This document shows positions 7,629 to 15,262 of a stretch of DNA of 64,000 bases, piece after piece (position 1 is the first letter of the stretch; each line of letters starts with the position of its first letter). The stretch is taken from NCBI RefSeq assembly GCF_003385555.1, contig NZ_QOHR01000010.1:1-64000 (forward strand), read 5' to 3'. A program made the translations under genes and the position numbers. Source of the stretch: Rhodosalinus sediminis. Lineage in GTDB: Bacteria; Pseudomonadota; Alphaproteobacteria; Rhodobacterales; Rhodobacteraceae. The notes under the pieces are model-generated. The model was not told the DNA's origin, searched no databases, and saw only the letters and a program-made list of their open reading frames with translations.

Positions 7629-10379
7629 ATGGTCTCGCTCAACCTCCTCGCGGCGATCTGCCTCGGCTACGTCGTCTTTCTCTTCGCCGTCGCCTTCGCG
7701 GCCGAGCGCGCCGCGGCGGCGGGGCGCACGGCGTGGCTGCGCAGCCCCTGGGTCTACACGCTGTCGCTTTCGATCTACTGCACCGCTTGGACCTTCTATG
7801 GCGCGGTCGGCTACGCGGCGCGCTCGGGGCTCGAGTTCCTGACGATCTACCTCGGCCCGACGCTGGTCATGGTGGGCTGGTGGTGGGGGCTGAACCGGCT
7901 CGTCCACATCGGCCGGACGCAGCGCATCACCTCCATCGCCGATCTCATCAGCTCGCGCTACGGCAAGTCCAACCTGCTCGCCGCCGCGGTCACCGTGCTC
8001 GCGGTGGTGGGCACCACGCCCTACATCGCGCTGCAGCTGCAGTCGGTGACGCTCGCGGTCGCGGCCTTCGCGCAGACCGATCCGGCCGCGCCCGCGCCCG
8101 CCGCGCCCTCGGTCACCGCGACCTGGGTCGCCGTGGGCCTCGCCGTGTTCACGGTGATCTTCGGCACGCGCAACCTCGACGCGAACGAGCGCCACCACGG
8201 CGTCGTCATGGCGATCGCCGTCGAGGCGGTGGTGAAGCTCTTCGCGCTGCTCGCCGTGGGCGCCTTCGTCGTCTGGGGCCTCGCCGGCGGGGCGGGCGGC
8301 ATCGTGGAGCGCATCCAGGCCAGCCCCGAACTCGCCGCCTGGCGCATCGACGGGGCGCGCTGGGCGGGGCTGACGTTCCTCGCCGCGGCGGCCTTCCTCT
8401 GCCTGCCCCGGATGTTTCAGGTGATGGTGGTCGAGCTCGAGGACGAGCGCCACCTGCGCACCGCCTCCTGGGCCTTTCCGCTCTACGTCTTTCTCATCAG
8501 CCTCTTCGTCGTGCCGATCGCCGTTGTCGGGCTCGAGGCGCTGCCGGCGGGGGCCAACCCGGATCTTTTCGTGCTGACGGTGCCGCTCGCCTTCGGGCAG
8601 GAGGCGCTGGCGCTCCTCGCCTTTCTCGGCGGCTTCTCGGCTGCGACCTCGATGGTGATCGTCGCGGCCATCGCGCTTTCGACCATGGTCTCGAACCACA
8701 TTGTCATGCCGATCTGGCTGCGCCTCGGGCGGGGCGGGGCGACCGTCTCGGGCGACGTGCGCCATGTCGTGCTGCTCGCCCGGCGACTTTCGATCGCGGG
8801 CGTGGTGTTCCTCGGCTACCTCTACTACCGCCTCTCGGGGGGCGGCGCGGCGCTCGCCGCGATCGGGCTCATCGCCTTCGCCGGGATCGTGCAGGTGCTG
8901 CCGGCGATGATCGGCGGGCTCTTCTGGCGCGGCGCGACGCGCATGGGCGCGCTCGCGGGCATCGCCGCCGGCTTCGCGCTCTGGCTCTACACGCTCTTCC
9001 TGCCGAGCTTCGGGCCGGACGTGGTGCTGCCCGCCGCGCTGATGGCCGAGGGGCCCTTCGGAATCGCCTGGCTGAGGCCCTACGGCCTCTTCGGGATCGA
9101 GGGGCTCGATCCGCTGATCCACTCGGTGCTCTGGAGCCTCTCGATCAACACGGTGCTCTTCCTCGCCGTCTCTCTGGCGAGCTTCCCCGGCCCGCTCGAG
9201 CGGCTGCAGGGCGCGCAGTTCGTCAGCGCGCTCGGCGCGCCGGGCGGCGCGCGCAGCTGGCAGGGCGGCGCGGTGCAGAGCGAGGACCTGATGATGATGG
9301 CGCAGCGCATCCTCGGCCCGGCGGAGGCGCAGGCGCTCTTTCGCCGCGAGGCGGCGCGCCAGGGCCTCGACGGCTACCTGCCCGAGGCGACGCCCGAGTT
9401 CCTCGACGCGCTCGAACGTGAGCTCGCCGGCTCCATCGGGGCGGCGGCGGCGCACGCCATGATCGCGCAGATGGCCGGTGGCACGGAGGTCTCGGTGCAG
9501 GATCTCCTCGCCGTGGCCGACGAGACCGCGCAGATGATGGAGTATTCCGCCCGCCTCGAGGCGCAGCAGGCGGAGCTCACCCGCACCGCGCGCCAACTGC
9601 GCGCCGCGAACGAGAAGCTCACGCAGCTCTCGGTGCAGAAGGACGCCTTCCTCAGCCAGATCAGCCACGAGTTGCGCACGCCGATGACCTCCATCCGCGC
9701 CTTCAGCGAGATCCTGCGCGATATGGGCGAGGACGGCGCGCAGGACGGGGGCGAGGACGGCGCGCAGGACGGCGCGCAGGACGGCGCGCAGGACGGCGCG
9801 GCGCAGGCGCGCTACGCCGGGATCATCCACGACGAGGCGATCCGGCTGACGCGGCTGCTCGACGATCTTCTGGACCTCAGCGTGCTGGAGAACGGGCAGG
9901 TCAGCCTGAACATCCGCGACGGCACGCTCGGCGACGTGATCGATCATGCCGTGGCGACGGCGGCGGCGGGCGGCGAGCGCCCCGCGCTGACAGTGCGCCG
10001 CGACCCGGCGAGCGAGCGCGTGCCGCTCTCGACCGACCTCGACCGGCTGAGCCAGGTCTTCATCAACCTCGTCTCCAACGTCCGCAAGTACTGCGAGGCC
10101 GAGGCGCCCGAGCTCACGATCCGCACCGGGGTCGCGGGCGGCTGGGTGACGGTGGATTTCATCGACAACGGCCGCGGTATCCCGACCGACCAGCAGGAGC
10201 TCGTCTTCGAGAAGTTCGCGCGCATCGGCGAGCAGGGCGCGGGCGGCGCGGGGCTCGGCCTCGCCATCTGCCGCGAGATCATGGCGCGTCTCGGCGGCAC
10301 CATCGCCTATCTGCCGGGGCAGGGCGGCGCGGCCTTCCGGGTGCGGCTGCCCGCCGCGGTGGCGCTGGCCGCGCAGTAA
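7629..10379 (+). CDS. Sodium/solute symporter-histidine kinase fusion
   Basis: A 916-residue sensor. The N-terminal half (about residues 1-530) is an SSS-family transporter with 12-13 membrane segments and motifs such as SIYCTAWTFYGAVGYAAR and ITSIADLISSRYGKS. A cytoplasmic linker with a coiled coil follows, then a DHp domain with phospho-acceptor His680 in SQISHELRTPMTSIR, and an ATPase domain with N-box LVSNVRKYC, G1 DNGRGIP and G2 GLGLAI. Family members (CbrA, CrbS) link a substrate-sensing or transport module to phosphorelay and often govern histidine or acetate use. A run of 12-base repeats inserts about 25 acidic/Gln residues just after the H-box helix. The operon position after the receiver supports a cognate pair. 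Confidence 0.92.
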   Translation: MVSLNLLAAICLGYVVFLFAVAFAAERAAAAGRTAWLRSPWVYTLSLSIYCTAWTFYGAVGYAARSGLEFLTIYLGPTLVMVGWWWGLNRLVHIGRTQRITSIADLISSRYGKSNLLAAAVTVLAVVGTTPYIALQLQSVTLAVAAFAQTDPAAPAPAAPSVTATWVAVGLAVFTVIFGTRNLDANERHHGVVMAIAVEAVVKLFALLAVGAFVVWGLAGGAGGIVERIQASPELAAWRIDGARWAGLTFLAAAAFLCLPRMFQVMVVELEDERHLRTASWAFPLYVFLISLFVVPIAVVGLEALPAGANPDLFVLTVPLAFGQEALALLAFLGGFSAATSMVIVAAIALSTMVSNHIVMPIWLRLGRGGATVSGDVRHVVLLARRLSIAGVVFLGYLYYRLSGGGAALAAIGLIAFAGIVQVLPAMIGGLFWRGATRMGALAGIAAGFALWLYTLFLPSFGPDVVLPAALMAEGPFGIAWLRPYGLFGIEGLDPLIHSVLWSLSINTVLFLAVSLASFPGPLERLQGAQFVSALGAPGGARSWQGGAVQSEDLMMMAQRILGPAEAQALFRREAARQGLDGYLPEATPEFLDALERELAGSIGAAAAHAMIAQMAGGTEVSVQDLLAVADETAQMMEYSARLEAQQAELTRTARQLRAANEKLTQLSVQKDAFLSQISHELRTPMTSIRAFSEILRDMGEDGAQDGGEDGAQDGAQDGAQDGAAQARYAGIIHDEAIRLTRLLDDLLDLSVLENGQVSLNIRDGTLGDVIDHAVATAAAGGERPALTVRRDPASERVPLSTDLDRLSQVFINLVSNVRKYCEAEAPELTIRTGVAGGWVTVDFIDNGRGIPTDQQELVFEKFARIGEQGAGGAGLGLAICREIMARLGGTIAYLPGQGGAAFRVRLPAAVALAAQ
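9732..9800 (+). repeat. In-frame 12-base tandem repeat inside the kinase DHp domain
   Basis: The unit GACGGCGCGCAG occurs at 9732, 9756, 9768 and 9780. A variant unit (GACGGGGGCGAG) is at 9744 and a partial unit at 9792. It encodes repeating DGAQ. As the unit is a multiple of three, copy-number change would lengthen or shorten the loop between the two DHp helices without breaking the frame. Confidence 0.92.
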
Positions 10380-10463
10380 GCGCGGGCGGCGTGGTGGGGC
10401 CGGCGCGATGCCGCTCGCGCGCTGTGTGGGGCCTGCGCCGATCCCGGCGCAGGCCGCGGCGCG

Positions 10464-10889
10464 TCAGCCGCGCGCCATCGCCTCGAGCGTCGGGCGCAGA
10501 CCGTCGAGCATGTAGCCCGCCCGCGCCGTCATCGAGAGGATCTCGTCCGTAGGACGGTCGCCCGCCTGGCCGAGCGCCCAGACCACCGAGCACCGCGTAC
10601 CCGAGGCGCAATAGGCGAGCACCTTGCCTTCGGCCGCGTCCACGAGCCCGGCCTGTTTCGCCACGTTCTCGGGCGTCATCGTCTGATGCGTGAGCGGCAG
10701 CGCGGCGAACTCCATGCCGGCGGCGCGCACCGCCTTCTCCACCTCCGCCGCCTGGTGGGAGGGGGGTACCTCCTCGTCCGGGCGGTTGCAGATGACGAGC
10801 TTCACGCCCGCGGCGGCGATCTCCGGCGCGTCGGCCGGGTCGATCTGCGGCGCGACGGCGTAGCGCTCGGTGATCTCGCGCATCTCCAT
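10464..10889 (-). CDS. DUF442/TIGR01244 phosphatase-like sulfur-metabolism protein
   Basis: A 141-residue protein of the TIGR01244 group, a tyrosine-phosphatase-like fold often fused to, or encoded with, persulfide dioxygenase-like hydrolases (the N-terminal domain of Blh). The C-x4-R loop CASGTRC supplies a probable catalytic cysteine. I start it at the ATG at 10889, which has AAGGAG six bases upstream; a GTG at 10904 lies inside the ribosome site region. It is the last gene of the operon with two YeeE/YedE permeases and the MBL hydrolase, so a role in sulfide or polysulfide detoxification is inferred. Confidence 0.85.
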   Translation of the reverse strand: MEMREITERYAVAPQIDPADAPEIAAAGVKLVICNRPDEEVPPSHQAAEVEKAVRAAGMEFAALPLTHQTMTPENVAKQAGLVDAAEGKVLAYCASGTRCSVVWALGQAGDRPTDEILSMTARAGYMLDGLRPTLEAMARG

Positions 10890-10900
10890 GACGTTCTCCT

Positions 10901-11335
10901 TCACTCGGCCGCGACGGGGCGCTGCATCCGCGCCAGCACCGGCGGCGCGGCCAGCATGCCGCCGATCATCGCGGCGAAAAAGACCCAGTGTTCCACGCCC
11001 CCATAACTCAGCGAGGCGACCGAGGGTCCGGGGCAGAGCCCGGCGAGGCCCCAGCCCGCGCCGAACATGATGGACCCGAGGGCGAGCCGCGAATCGAGCC
11101 GCACCGGCGGCGGGGGCGGGAAGGTGCCGCCGAGCACCGGGGTCGCGCGGCGCGCGACGATCCGCCAGGCGATCGCCATCGGGATGATCGCGCCGCCCAT
11201 GACGAAGGCCAGCGTCGGGTCCCAGTCGCCGAAGATGTCGAGCCAGCCCTGCACCTTCGCGGTGTCGGTCATGCCCGAGACGAAGAGCCCCGCGCCGAAG
11301 AGGCCGCCGGCCACGAATGCGAAGAGATTGCGCAT
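10901..11335 (-). CDS. YeeE/YedE-family membrane protein, second half-size permease
   Basis: A 144-residue inner-membrane protein with about four hydrophobic helices. The motif GLAGLCPGPS carries the cysteine conserved in this family, whose characterised members move thiosulfate or related sulfur species. At half size it probably pairs with the preceding half-size protein at 11337-11762, as PmpA/PmpB-type pairs do. The genes are separated by a single base. It belongs to the sulfide-defence operon headed by the MBL hydrolase. Confidence 0.88.
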   Translation of the reverse strand: MRNLFAFVAGGLFGAGLFVSGMTDTAKVQGWLDIFGDWDPTLAFVMGGAIIPMAIAWRIVARRATPVLGGTFPPPPPVRLDSRLALGSIMFGAGWGLAGLCPGPSVASLSYGGVEHWVFFAAMIGGMLAAPPVLARMQRPVAAE

Positions 11336-11336
11336 G

Positions 11337-11762
11337 TCAGATCACCCCCAGGAGATGCCGGAAAACGAGCACCGAGACGCCGCCCGCCACGATGTAGAAA
11401 CCGGTCGCCGCGAGCCCGCGCAGCGACAGCCGCGAGATGCCGCAGACCCCGTGGCCCGAGGTGCAGCCGTTTGCGATCCGCGTGCCGAAGCCCACGAGAA
11501 GCCCCGCCGCGATCAGCACGGTCCAGTTCGAGGTCACGTTCGTGTCGATCGTGCCGTAGAGCGGCAGAAGCGCGATCGGCAGCAGAAAGACCCCGGCGAG
11601 GAACGCCGCGCGCTCGCGCCAGGTCGATTTGCCCGAGCCGTCGATCAGCCCGCCGAGGATGCCGCTCGCGCCCATGATGCGCCCGTTGGCGAGCAGATAC
11701 ACCGCCCCTCCCGAGCCGATCAGCAGGCCGCCGATCAGGCCCCAGATCCAGTCCTGTTCCAT
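11337..11762 (-). CDS. YeeE/YedE-family membrane protein, first half-size permease
   Basis: A 141-residue inner-membrane protein with four hydrophobic segments and the family hallmark [11 protein letters not shown], whose cysteines are thought to relay sulfur atoms. It is the second gene of the operon, 82 bases after the MBL hydrolase stop. Together with the next gene it would form one complete transporter. The substrate (thiosulfate, sulfide or persulfide) is not decided by sequence; the operon context points to export or import of reduced sulfur. Confidence 0.9.
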   Translation of the reverse strand: MEQDWIWGLIGGLLIGSGGAVYLLANGRIMGASGILGGLIDGSGKSTWRERAAFLAGVFLLPIALLPLYGTIDTNVTSNWTVLIAAGLLVGFGTRIANGCTSGHGVCGISRLSLRGLAATGFYIVAGGVSVLVFRHLLGVI

Positions 11763-11844
11763 TGTCGAGATGTTCCCTGCTTGGTCGTCGTGAAGGCGCC
11801 GCCCGCCCGGCCGTTCGCGCCCCGGGCGCGCGGCGCGGCGCCGG

Positions 11845-12708
11845 TCAGATCTTGTCGACCGGCACCTTGAGAAAGACGTCGCCCTGCTCGTCGGCCGGCG
11901 GCATCTGGCCCGCGCGCATGTTCACCTGCAGCGAGGGGATGATGAGCTTCGGCATGTAGAGCGTCGCGTCGCGCGTGTCGCGCATCTCGACGAACTCGTC
12001 CTTCGTCTTGCCGGCGCCGACGTGGATGTTCTTCGCCTTCTGCTCGCCCACCGTGCTCTCCCAGGCGTAGTCCTCGCGGCCCGGCGCCTTGTAGTCGTGG
12101 CCGACGAAGATGCGCGTCTCGTCCGGCAGGGCGAGGATCTTCTGCACCGAGTCGTACATCTGCTCGGACGAGCCGCCGGGGAAGTCGCAGCGCGCCGTGC
12201 CGAAGTCGGGCATGAAGAGCGTGTCGCCCACGAAGGCCGCGTCGCCGATCACGTAGGTCAGGCAGGCCGGCGTGTGGCCCGGCGTGTGCAGCACGTCGCC
12301 GCGCAGCTGCCCGATGTGGAAGCTGTCGCCCTCCTCGAAGAGGCGGTCGAACTGCGAGCCGTCGCGCTGGAACTCGGTGCCCTCGTTGAACACCTTCCCG
12401 AAGGTGTCCTGCACGGTCATGATGTTGGCGCCGATGCCGATCTGCCCGCCGAGCTTTTCCTGCAGGTAGGGCGCCGCCGAGAGGTGATCGGCGTGCACGT
12501 GCGTCTCGAGGATCCAGACGGGATCGAGGCCCTCGGCGCGCACGTAGTCGATCACCGCGTCGGCCGAGCGCGTGTCCGTCCGGCCGGAGGCGTAGTCGAA
12601 GTCCAGCACGCTGTCGATGATCGCCGCGGCCGAGCCGTTCGGGTCGCGCACGACGTAGGAGATGGTGTTGGTGGCGTCGTCGAAGAAGGCTTTGACGTGG
12701 GGTTTCAT
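11845..12708 (-). CDS. MBL-fold hydrolase, persulfide dioxygenase/Blh-like
   Basis: A 287-residue metallo-beta-lactamase-fold protein close to ETHE1/Blh persulfide dioxygenases. The metal motif THVHADHLSAAPYL, a second histidine in TPGHTPACL and the distal DFGTARCDFPGG and FVGHDYK motifs are all visible. The likely reaction is oxidation of glutathione persulfide to sulfite. I choose the ATG at 12708, because GGAGGA lies 7 bases upstream; an ATG at 12735 overlaps the predicted -10 element. It heads a four-gene operon with two sulfur permeases and a DUF442 protein. The ArsR-type regulator BigR/SqrR that normally sits in such operons is absent here and must be encoded elsewhere. Confidence 0.9.
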   Translation of the reverse strand: MKPHVKAFFDDATNTISYVVRDPNGSAAAIIDSVLDFDYASGRTDTRSADAVIDYVRAEGLDPVWILETHVHADHLSAAPYLQEKLGGQIGIGANIMTVQDTFGKVFNEGTEFQRDGSQFDRLFEEGDSFHIGQLRGDVLHTPGHTPACLTYVIGDAAFVGDTLFMPDFGTARCDFPGGSSEQMYDSVQKILALPDETRIFVGHDYKAPGREDYAWESTVGEQKAKNIHVGAGKTKDEFVEMRDTRDATLYMPKLIIPSLQVNMRAGQMPPADEQGDVFLKVPVDKI

Positions 12709-12732
12709 GGGCTCGTCCTCCGTTTGGTCCGA

Positions 12733-12760
12733 CATATACGATTTCTGGAATACGTTTCAA
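12733..12760 (-). promoter_or_regulatory. Promoter with overlapping candidate sulfide-responsive operator
   Basis: Read on the minus strand: TTGAAA (12760-12755), a 16-base spacer, then TATATG (12738-12733). The spacer holds CGTATTCCAGAAATC. ATTC-N8-GTAT is close to the ATTC-N8-GAAT operator that I recall for the Rhodobacter sulfide repressor SqrR. The same CGTATTCCA block recurs before the DsrE-like gene near 45538. Promoter and operator are inferred, not shown. Confidence 0.45.
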
Positions 12761-12793
12761 CGAAAATCATGTATCGATCGCCCTCTTTTCGTG

Positions 12794-12807
12794 TTGACCT
12801 GCATCAA
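12794..12807. promoter_or_regulatory. FNR/FnrL-type box
   Basis: TTGAC-CTGC-ATCAA matches the FnrL/Dnr consensus TTGAY-N4-RTCAA exactly. It lies 64 bases before the ATG of the DksA-like gene and about 85 bases from the divergent sulfide operon start. It would place the DksA-like gene, the sulfide operon, or both under oxygen or NO-dependent control. Confidence 0.6.
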
Positions 12808-12871
12808 GGCTTCGTGATCGCCCGGATGTCACGCTGACGTCACAATCGCGAACGGGACGGAGGAGGCCCGC

Positions 12872-13195
12872 ATGACCACGCTCGACGCGCGCCGCGAGGC
12901 GCTGATGGCCCGCCTGGCCGAACTCGACAGCCGCATGCACGCGATCGAGGCCGAGCTCGATCAGCCCGCGTCCAAGGACTGGGAGGAGGCCGCCGTCGAG
13001 CAGGAGGACGACGAGGTCCTCGAGGCGCTGGGCGAGCAGAGCCGGACCGAGGTGCGCCGCATCCGCGCCGCGCTCGACCGCATCCGCCGCGGCGAGTACG
13101 GATATTGCGTCGAATGTGGAACCGAGATCGCCCCCGAGCGGCTTGATCTTCTGCCCGCCACGCCGTTCTGCGCGGCCTGCGCGGCCAACCACTGA
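12872..13195 (+). CDS. TraR/DksA-family zinc-finger protein
   Basis: A 107-residue DksA-like protein: an N-terminal coiled coil (about residues 5-60) and a C4 zinc finger with Cys79, Cys82, Cys100 and Cys103 (CVEC and CAAC). It is shorter than DksA proper (about 150 residues). It lacks the acidic DxxDxA tip of DksA; the coiled-coil tip region here reads PASKDWEEAAVEQEDDE. It probably binds the RNA polymerase secondary channel. A GGAGGAGG site precedes the ATG, and an FNR-type box lies upstream, suggesting micro-oxic induction. A small acidic protein gene follows 14 bases later. Confidence 0.9.
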   Translation: MTTLDARREALMARLAELDSRMHAIEAELDQPASKDWEEAAVEQEDDEVLEALGEQSRTEVRRIRAALDRIRRGEYGYCVECGTEIAPERLDLLPATPFCAACAANH

Positions 13196-13209
13196 GCGAG
13201 GAGGCGACC

Positions 13210-13413
13210 ATGGACCGCGACGAGATCGAGACGCTCGAGGCCCGGATCGAGGAGATCGAGGCCGAGATCGAGGCGGCCGAGGGCGCGGACCGCGCCGAGC
13301 TTCAGGCGCATCTGGAGGCCGCGCTGCGCAAGCTGCGCGAGGCCAACGCCGACCTCGGCGGCGACGAGGGCACCGGCGAAGAGGACGACGGTTTCGACAA
13401 CGTGCCCGTCTGA
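13210..13413 (+). CDS. Small acidic coiled-coil protein, unknown
   Basis: A 67-residue protein, about one third Glu/Asp, with a heptad-like helix over residues 1-48 (EIETLEARIEEIEAEIEA) and an acidic tail ending DNVPV. GGAGG lies 8 bases before the ATG. It follows the DksA-like gene by 14 bases, so it is likely co-transcribed. No domain is recognised and the function is unknown. High acidity and helical repeat are typical of spurious frames too, but the ribosome site and operon fit support a real gene. Confidence 0.65.
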   Translation: MDRDEIETLEARIEEIEAEIEAAEGADRAELQAHLEAALRKLREANADLGGDEGTGEEDDGFDNVPV

Positions 13414-13459
13414 GCGTGCCGGTGTGAGCGTGCGGGTCCGACCGCGCGCGCCCCGGCCG

Positions 13460-13675
13460 TCAGCCCAGCGCGAGGCCGACCGAGACCGTCATCAGCCCGA
13501 TCACCGAGACGAAGAGCGCCCCGAGGTTCCAGGGCAGCGCGCGGCGCATCACCTCGCGCAGCTCTTCGTCCGAGAGCTGGCGCCGCCGGGCCCCGAGCAC
13601 GGTGAAGATGCTTCGGATCACTCCGGCGAGGCCGAGGAGCGAGAGCCCCGCGCCGATCCAGACCAGTGCCGCCAT
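13460..13675 (-). CDS. Small two-helix membrane protein, unknown
   Basis: A 71-residue protein with hydrophobic segments at about residues 2-24 and 48-70, joined by a basic then acidic loop (GARRRQLSDEELREVMRRALPWN). This architecture is common in short conserved membrane proteins of the order. It runs convergent with the acidic-protein gene and divergent from gapR. No function can be assigned. Confidence 0.7.
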   Translation of the reverse strand: MAALVWIGAGLSLLGLAGVIRSIFTVLGARRRQLSDEELREVMRRALPWNLGALFVSVIGLMTVSVGLALG

Positions 13676-13792
13676 GCCTGCCTCCCGTCGAGAACCGCGC
13701 TCGCGCTAGACGATCCCCCGGCGCCGGGCAACCCCTTGCGGGACGGGGGACCGGGGGCTAGTCACACCCCGCGAGCAGAGGCGGAGACCCCC

Positions 13793-14062
13793 ATGACCGA
13801 CACCTTCCAGCACGGCGCGGGCGCCGGCGGCCAAGTCGCCGGCGAGGAGCTGCGCCAGTTCATCGAACAGTTCGAACAGCTCGACGCCGAGAAGAAGGAC
13901 ATCGCCGAGCGCCAGAAGGAGGTCATGGCCGAGGCGAAGGCCCGCGGCTACGACACCAAGGTGATGCGCAAGGTGATCGCCCTGCGCAAGCGCGAGCCCG
14001 ACGACATCGCCGAGGAAGAGGCGGTGCTCGAGATGTACAAGGCCGCGCTGGGCATGAGCTGA
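13793..14062 (+). CDS. gapR: GapR (DUF2312) nucleoid-associated protein
   Basis: An 89-residue DUF2312 protein. Its core ELRQFIEQFEQLDAEKKDI and the segment ARGYDTKVMRKVIALRKR are the family hallmark; the latter forms the coiled coil that clamps overtwisted DNA. In Caulobacter GapR follows replication and assists topoisomerases. Roseobacter-type proteins have the same size. The ATG at 13793 follows a GGCGGAGA-type site. nagA begins three bases after the stop, so the pair is transcribed together, although no functional link is known. Confidence 0.93.
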   Translation: MTDTFQHGAGAGGQVAGEELRQFIEQFEQLDAEKKDIAERQKEVMAEAKARGYDTKVMRKVIALRKREPDDIAEEEAVLEMYKAALGMS

Positions 14063-14065
14063 GCC

Positions 14066-15211
14066 GTGGCGCCCAGGGCGTTCACCGGCGCGCGGGTCTT
14101 CGACGGCGAGCGGATCCTCGGCGGCCATGCCGTCTGCGTCGAGGCGGGGCGCGTCGTGGCCGTGGAGCCCGAGGCGACGCTCGCCCCCGGCGTCCCGCGC
14201 GAGCGGCTGGGCGGCGGGCTTCTCGCGCCGGGCTTCGTGGATCTGCAGGTCAACGGCGGCGGCGGGCTGATGCTTTCCGAGGCGGACGGGCCCGCGGACC
14301 TCGCCCGTATCGCCGAGGCGCACGCGCGCCGGGGCGCCACGACGATCCTGCCCACGCTGATCTCCGACACCGAGGCGGCGACCGAAGCCGCGATCGCCGC
14401 GGTGGCCGAGGCGGGGGCGGCGGGCGTGCCGGGGATCGCCGGGCTGCACCTCGAGGGGCCGCACCTCGACCCGGCGAAGGCCGGCGCGCACGATCCCGCG
14501 CATCTGCGGCCCATGACCGGCGCCGATCTCGACCGGCTGGCGACCGCGGCGGGGACGCTGCCGTGCCTGATGGTCACCCTCGCGCCCGAGGCGGCCGGGA
14601 TGGCGCAGATCCGCGCGCTCGCCGAGGCGGGCGCGGTGGTGGCGCTCGGCCACACGGGCTGCGACGCCGGGACGGCGGAGCGCGCCTTTTCCGCCGGGGC
14701 GCGGGTCGTCACCCATCTCTTCAACGCCATGGCGCCGATGGGGCACCGCGCGCCCGGTCTCGCCGGGGCGGCGCTGGCCGCGGGCGGGGTGGACGCCGGG
14801 ATCATTGCGGACGGCCACCACGTTAACCCGCGGATGCTGGGCGTGGCGCTCAGGGCGAAGGCGGGGCCGGGGGCGCTTTTCCTCGTCTCCGACGCCATGG
14901 CCCTCGCGGGGACGGAGGCGGAGAGCTTCGCCCTCGGCGGGCGGACCGTGCGCCGGGACGGCGGGCGGCTGACGCTCGACGACGGCACGCTCGCGGGCGC
15001 CGACCTCGACCTCGCCCGTGCGGTGCGCGGGATGATCGCCGCGGGCGCCGCGCCGGAGACCGCGCTCGCCATGGCGACCTCCGCGCCCGCGCGCGTCGCG
15101 GGGCTGGAGGCGGGGCGCCTCGCCCCCGGTGCGAAGGCCGATCTGGTCCACCTCGACGATGCCTTCGCGCTCCGCCGGGTCTGGCGCGGCGGCGTGGCGC
15201 TCGGAGATTAG
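14066..15211 (+). CDS. nagA: N-acetylglucosamine-6-phosphate deacetylase
   Basis: A 381-residue amidohydrolase that removes acetate from GlcNAc-6-phosphate in amino-sugar and cell-wall recycling. Visible metal and active-site motifs are DLQVNGGGG, HLEGPHLDPAKAGAH, LGHTGC, THLFNAMAPMGHR, DGHHVN and the catalytic Asp in SDAMALAG. The start is a GTG three bases after gapR. The anmK gene at 20143 supplies another peptidoglycan-recycling step, but the two are not in one operon. Confidence 0.95.
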   Translation: MAPRAFTGARVFDGERILGGHAVCVEAGRVVAVEPEATLAPGVPRERLGGGLLAPGFVDLQVNGGGGLMLSEADGPADLARIAEAHARRGATTILPTLISDTEAATEAAIAAVAEAGAAGVPGIAGLHLEGPHLDPAKAGAHDPAHLRPMTGADLDRLATAAGTLPCLMVTLAPEAAGMAQIRALAEAGAVVALGHTGCDAGTAERAFSAGARVVTHLFNAMAPMGHRAPGLAGAALAAGGVDAGIIADGHHVNPRMLGVALRAKAGPGALFLVSDAMALAGTEAESFALGGRTVRRDGGRLTLDDGTLAGADLDLARAVRGMIAAGAAPETALAMATSAPARVAGLEAGRLAPGAKADLVHLDDAFALRRVWRGGVALGD

Positions 15212-15262
15212 GCTACCCGGGGCGCAGGAGGCCGTCGCGCGGATTGTCCGGCAGCGCGCGCC

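Noticed and set aside
9732-9800. CRISPR-like array
   Set aside because: The units are contiguous 12-base in-frame repeats without spacers, inside a coding region.
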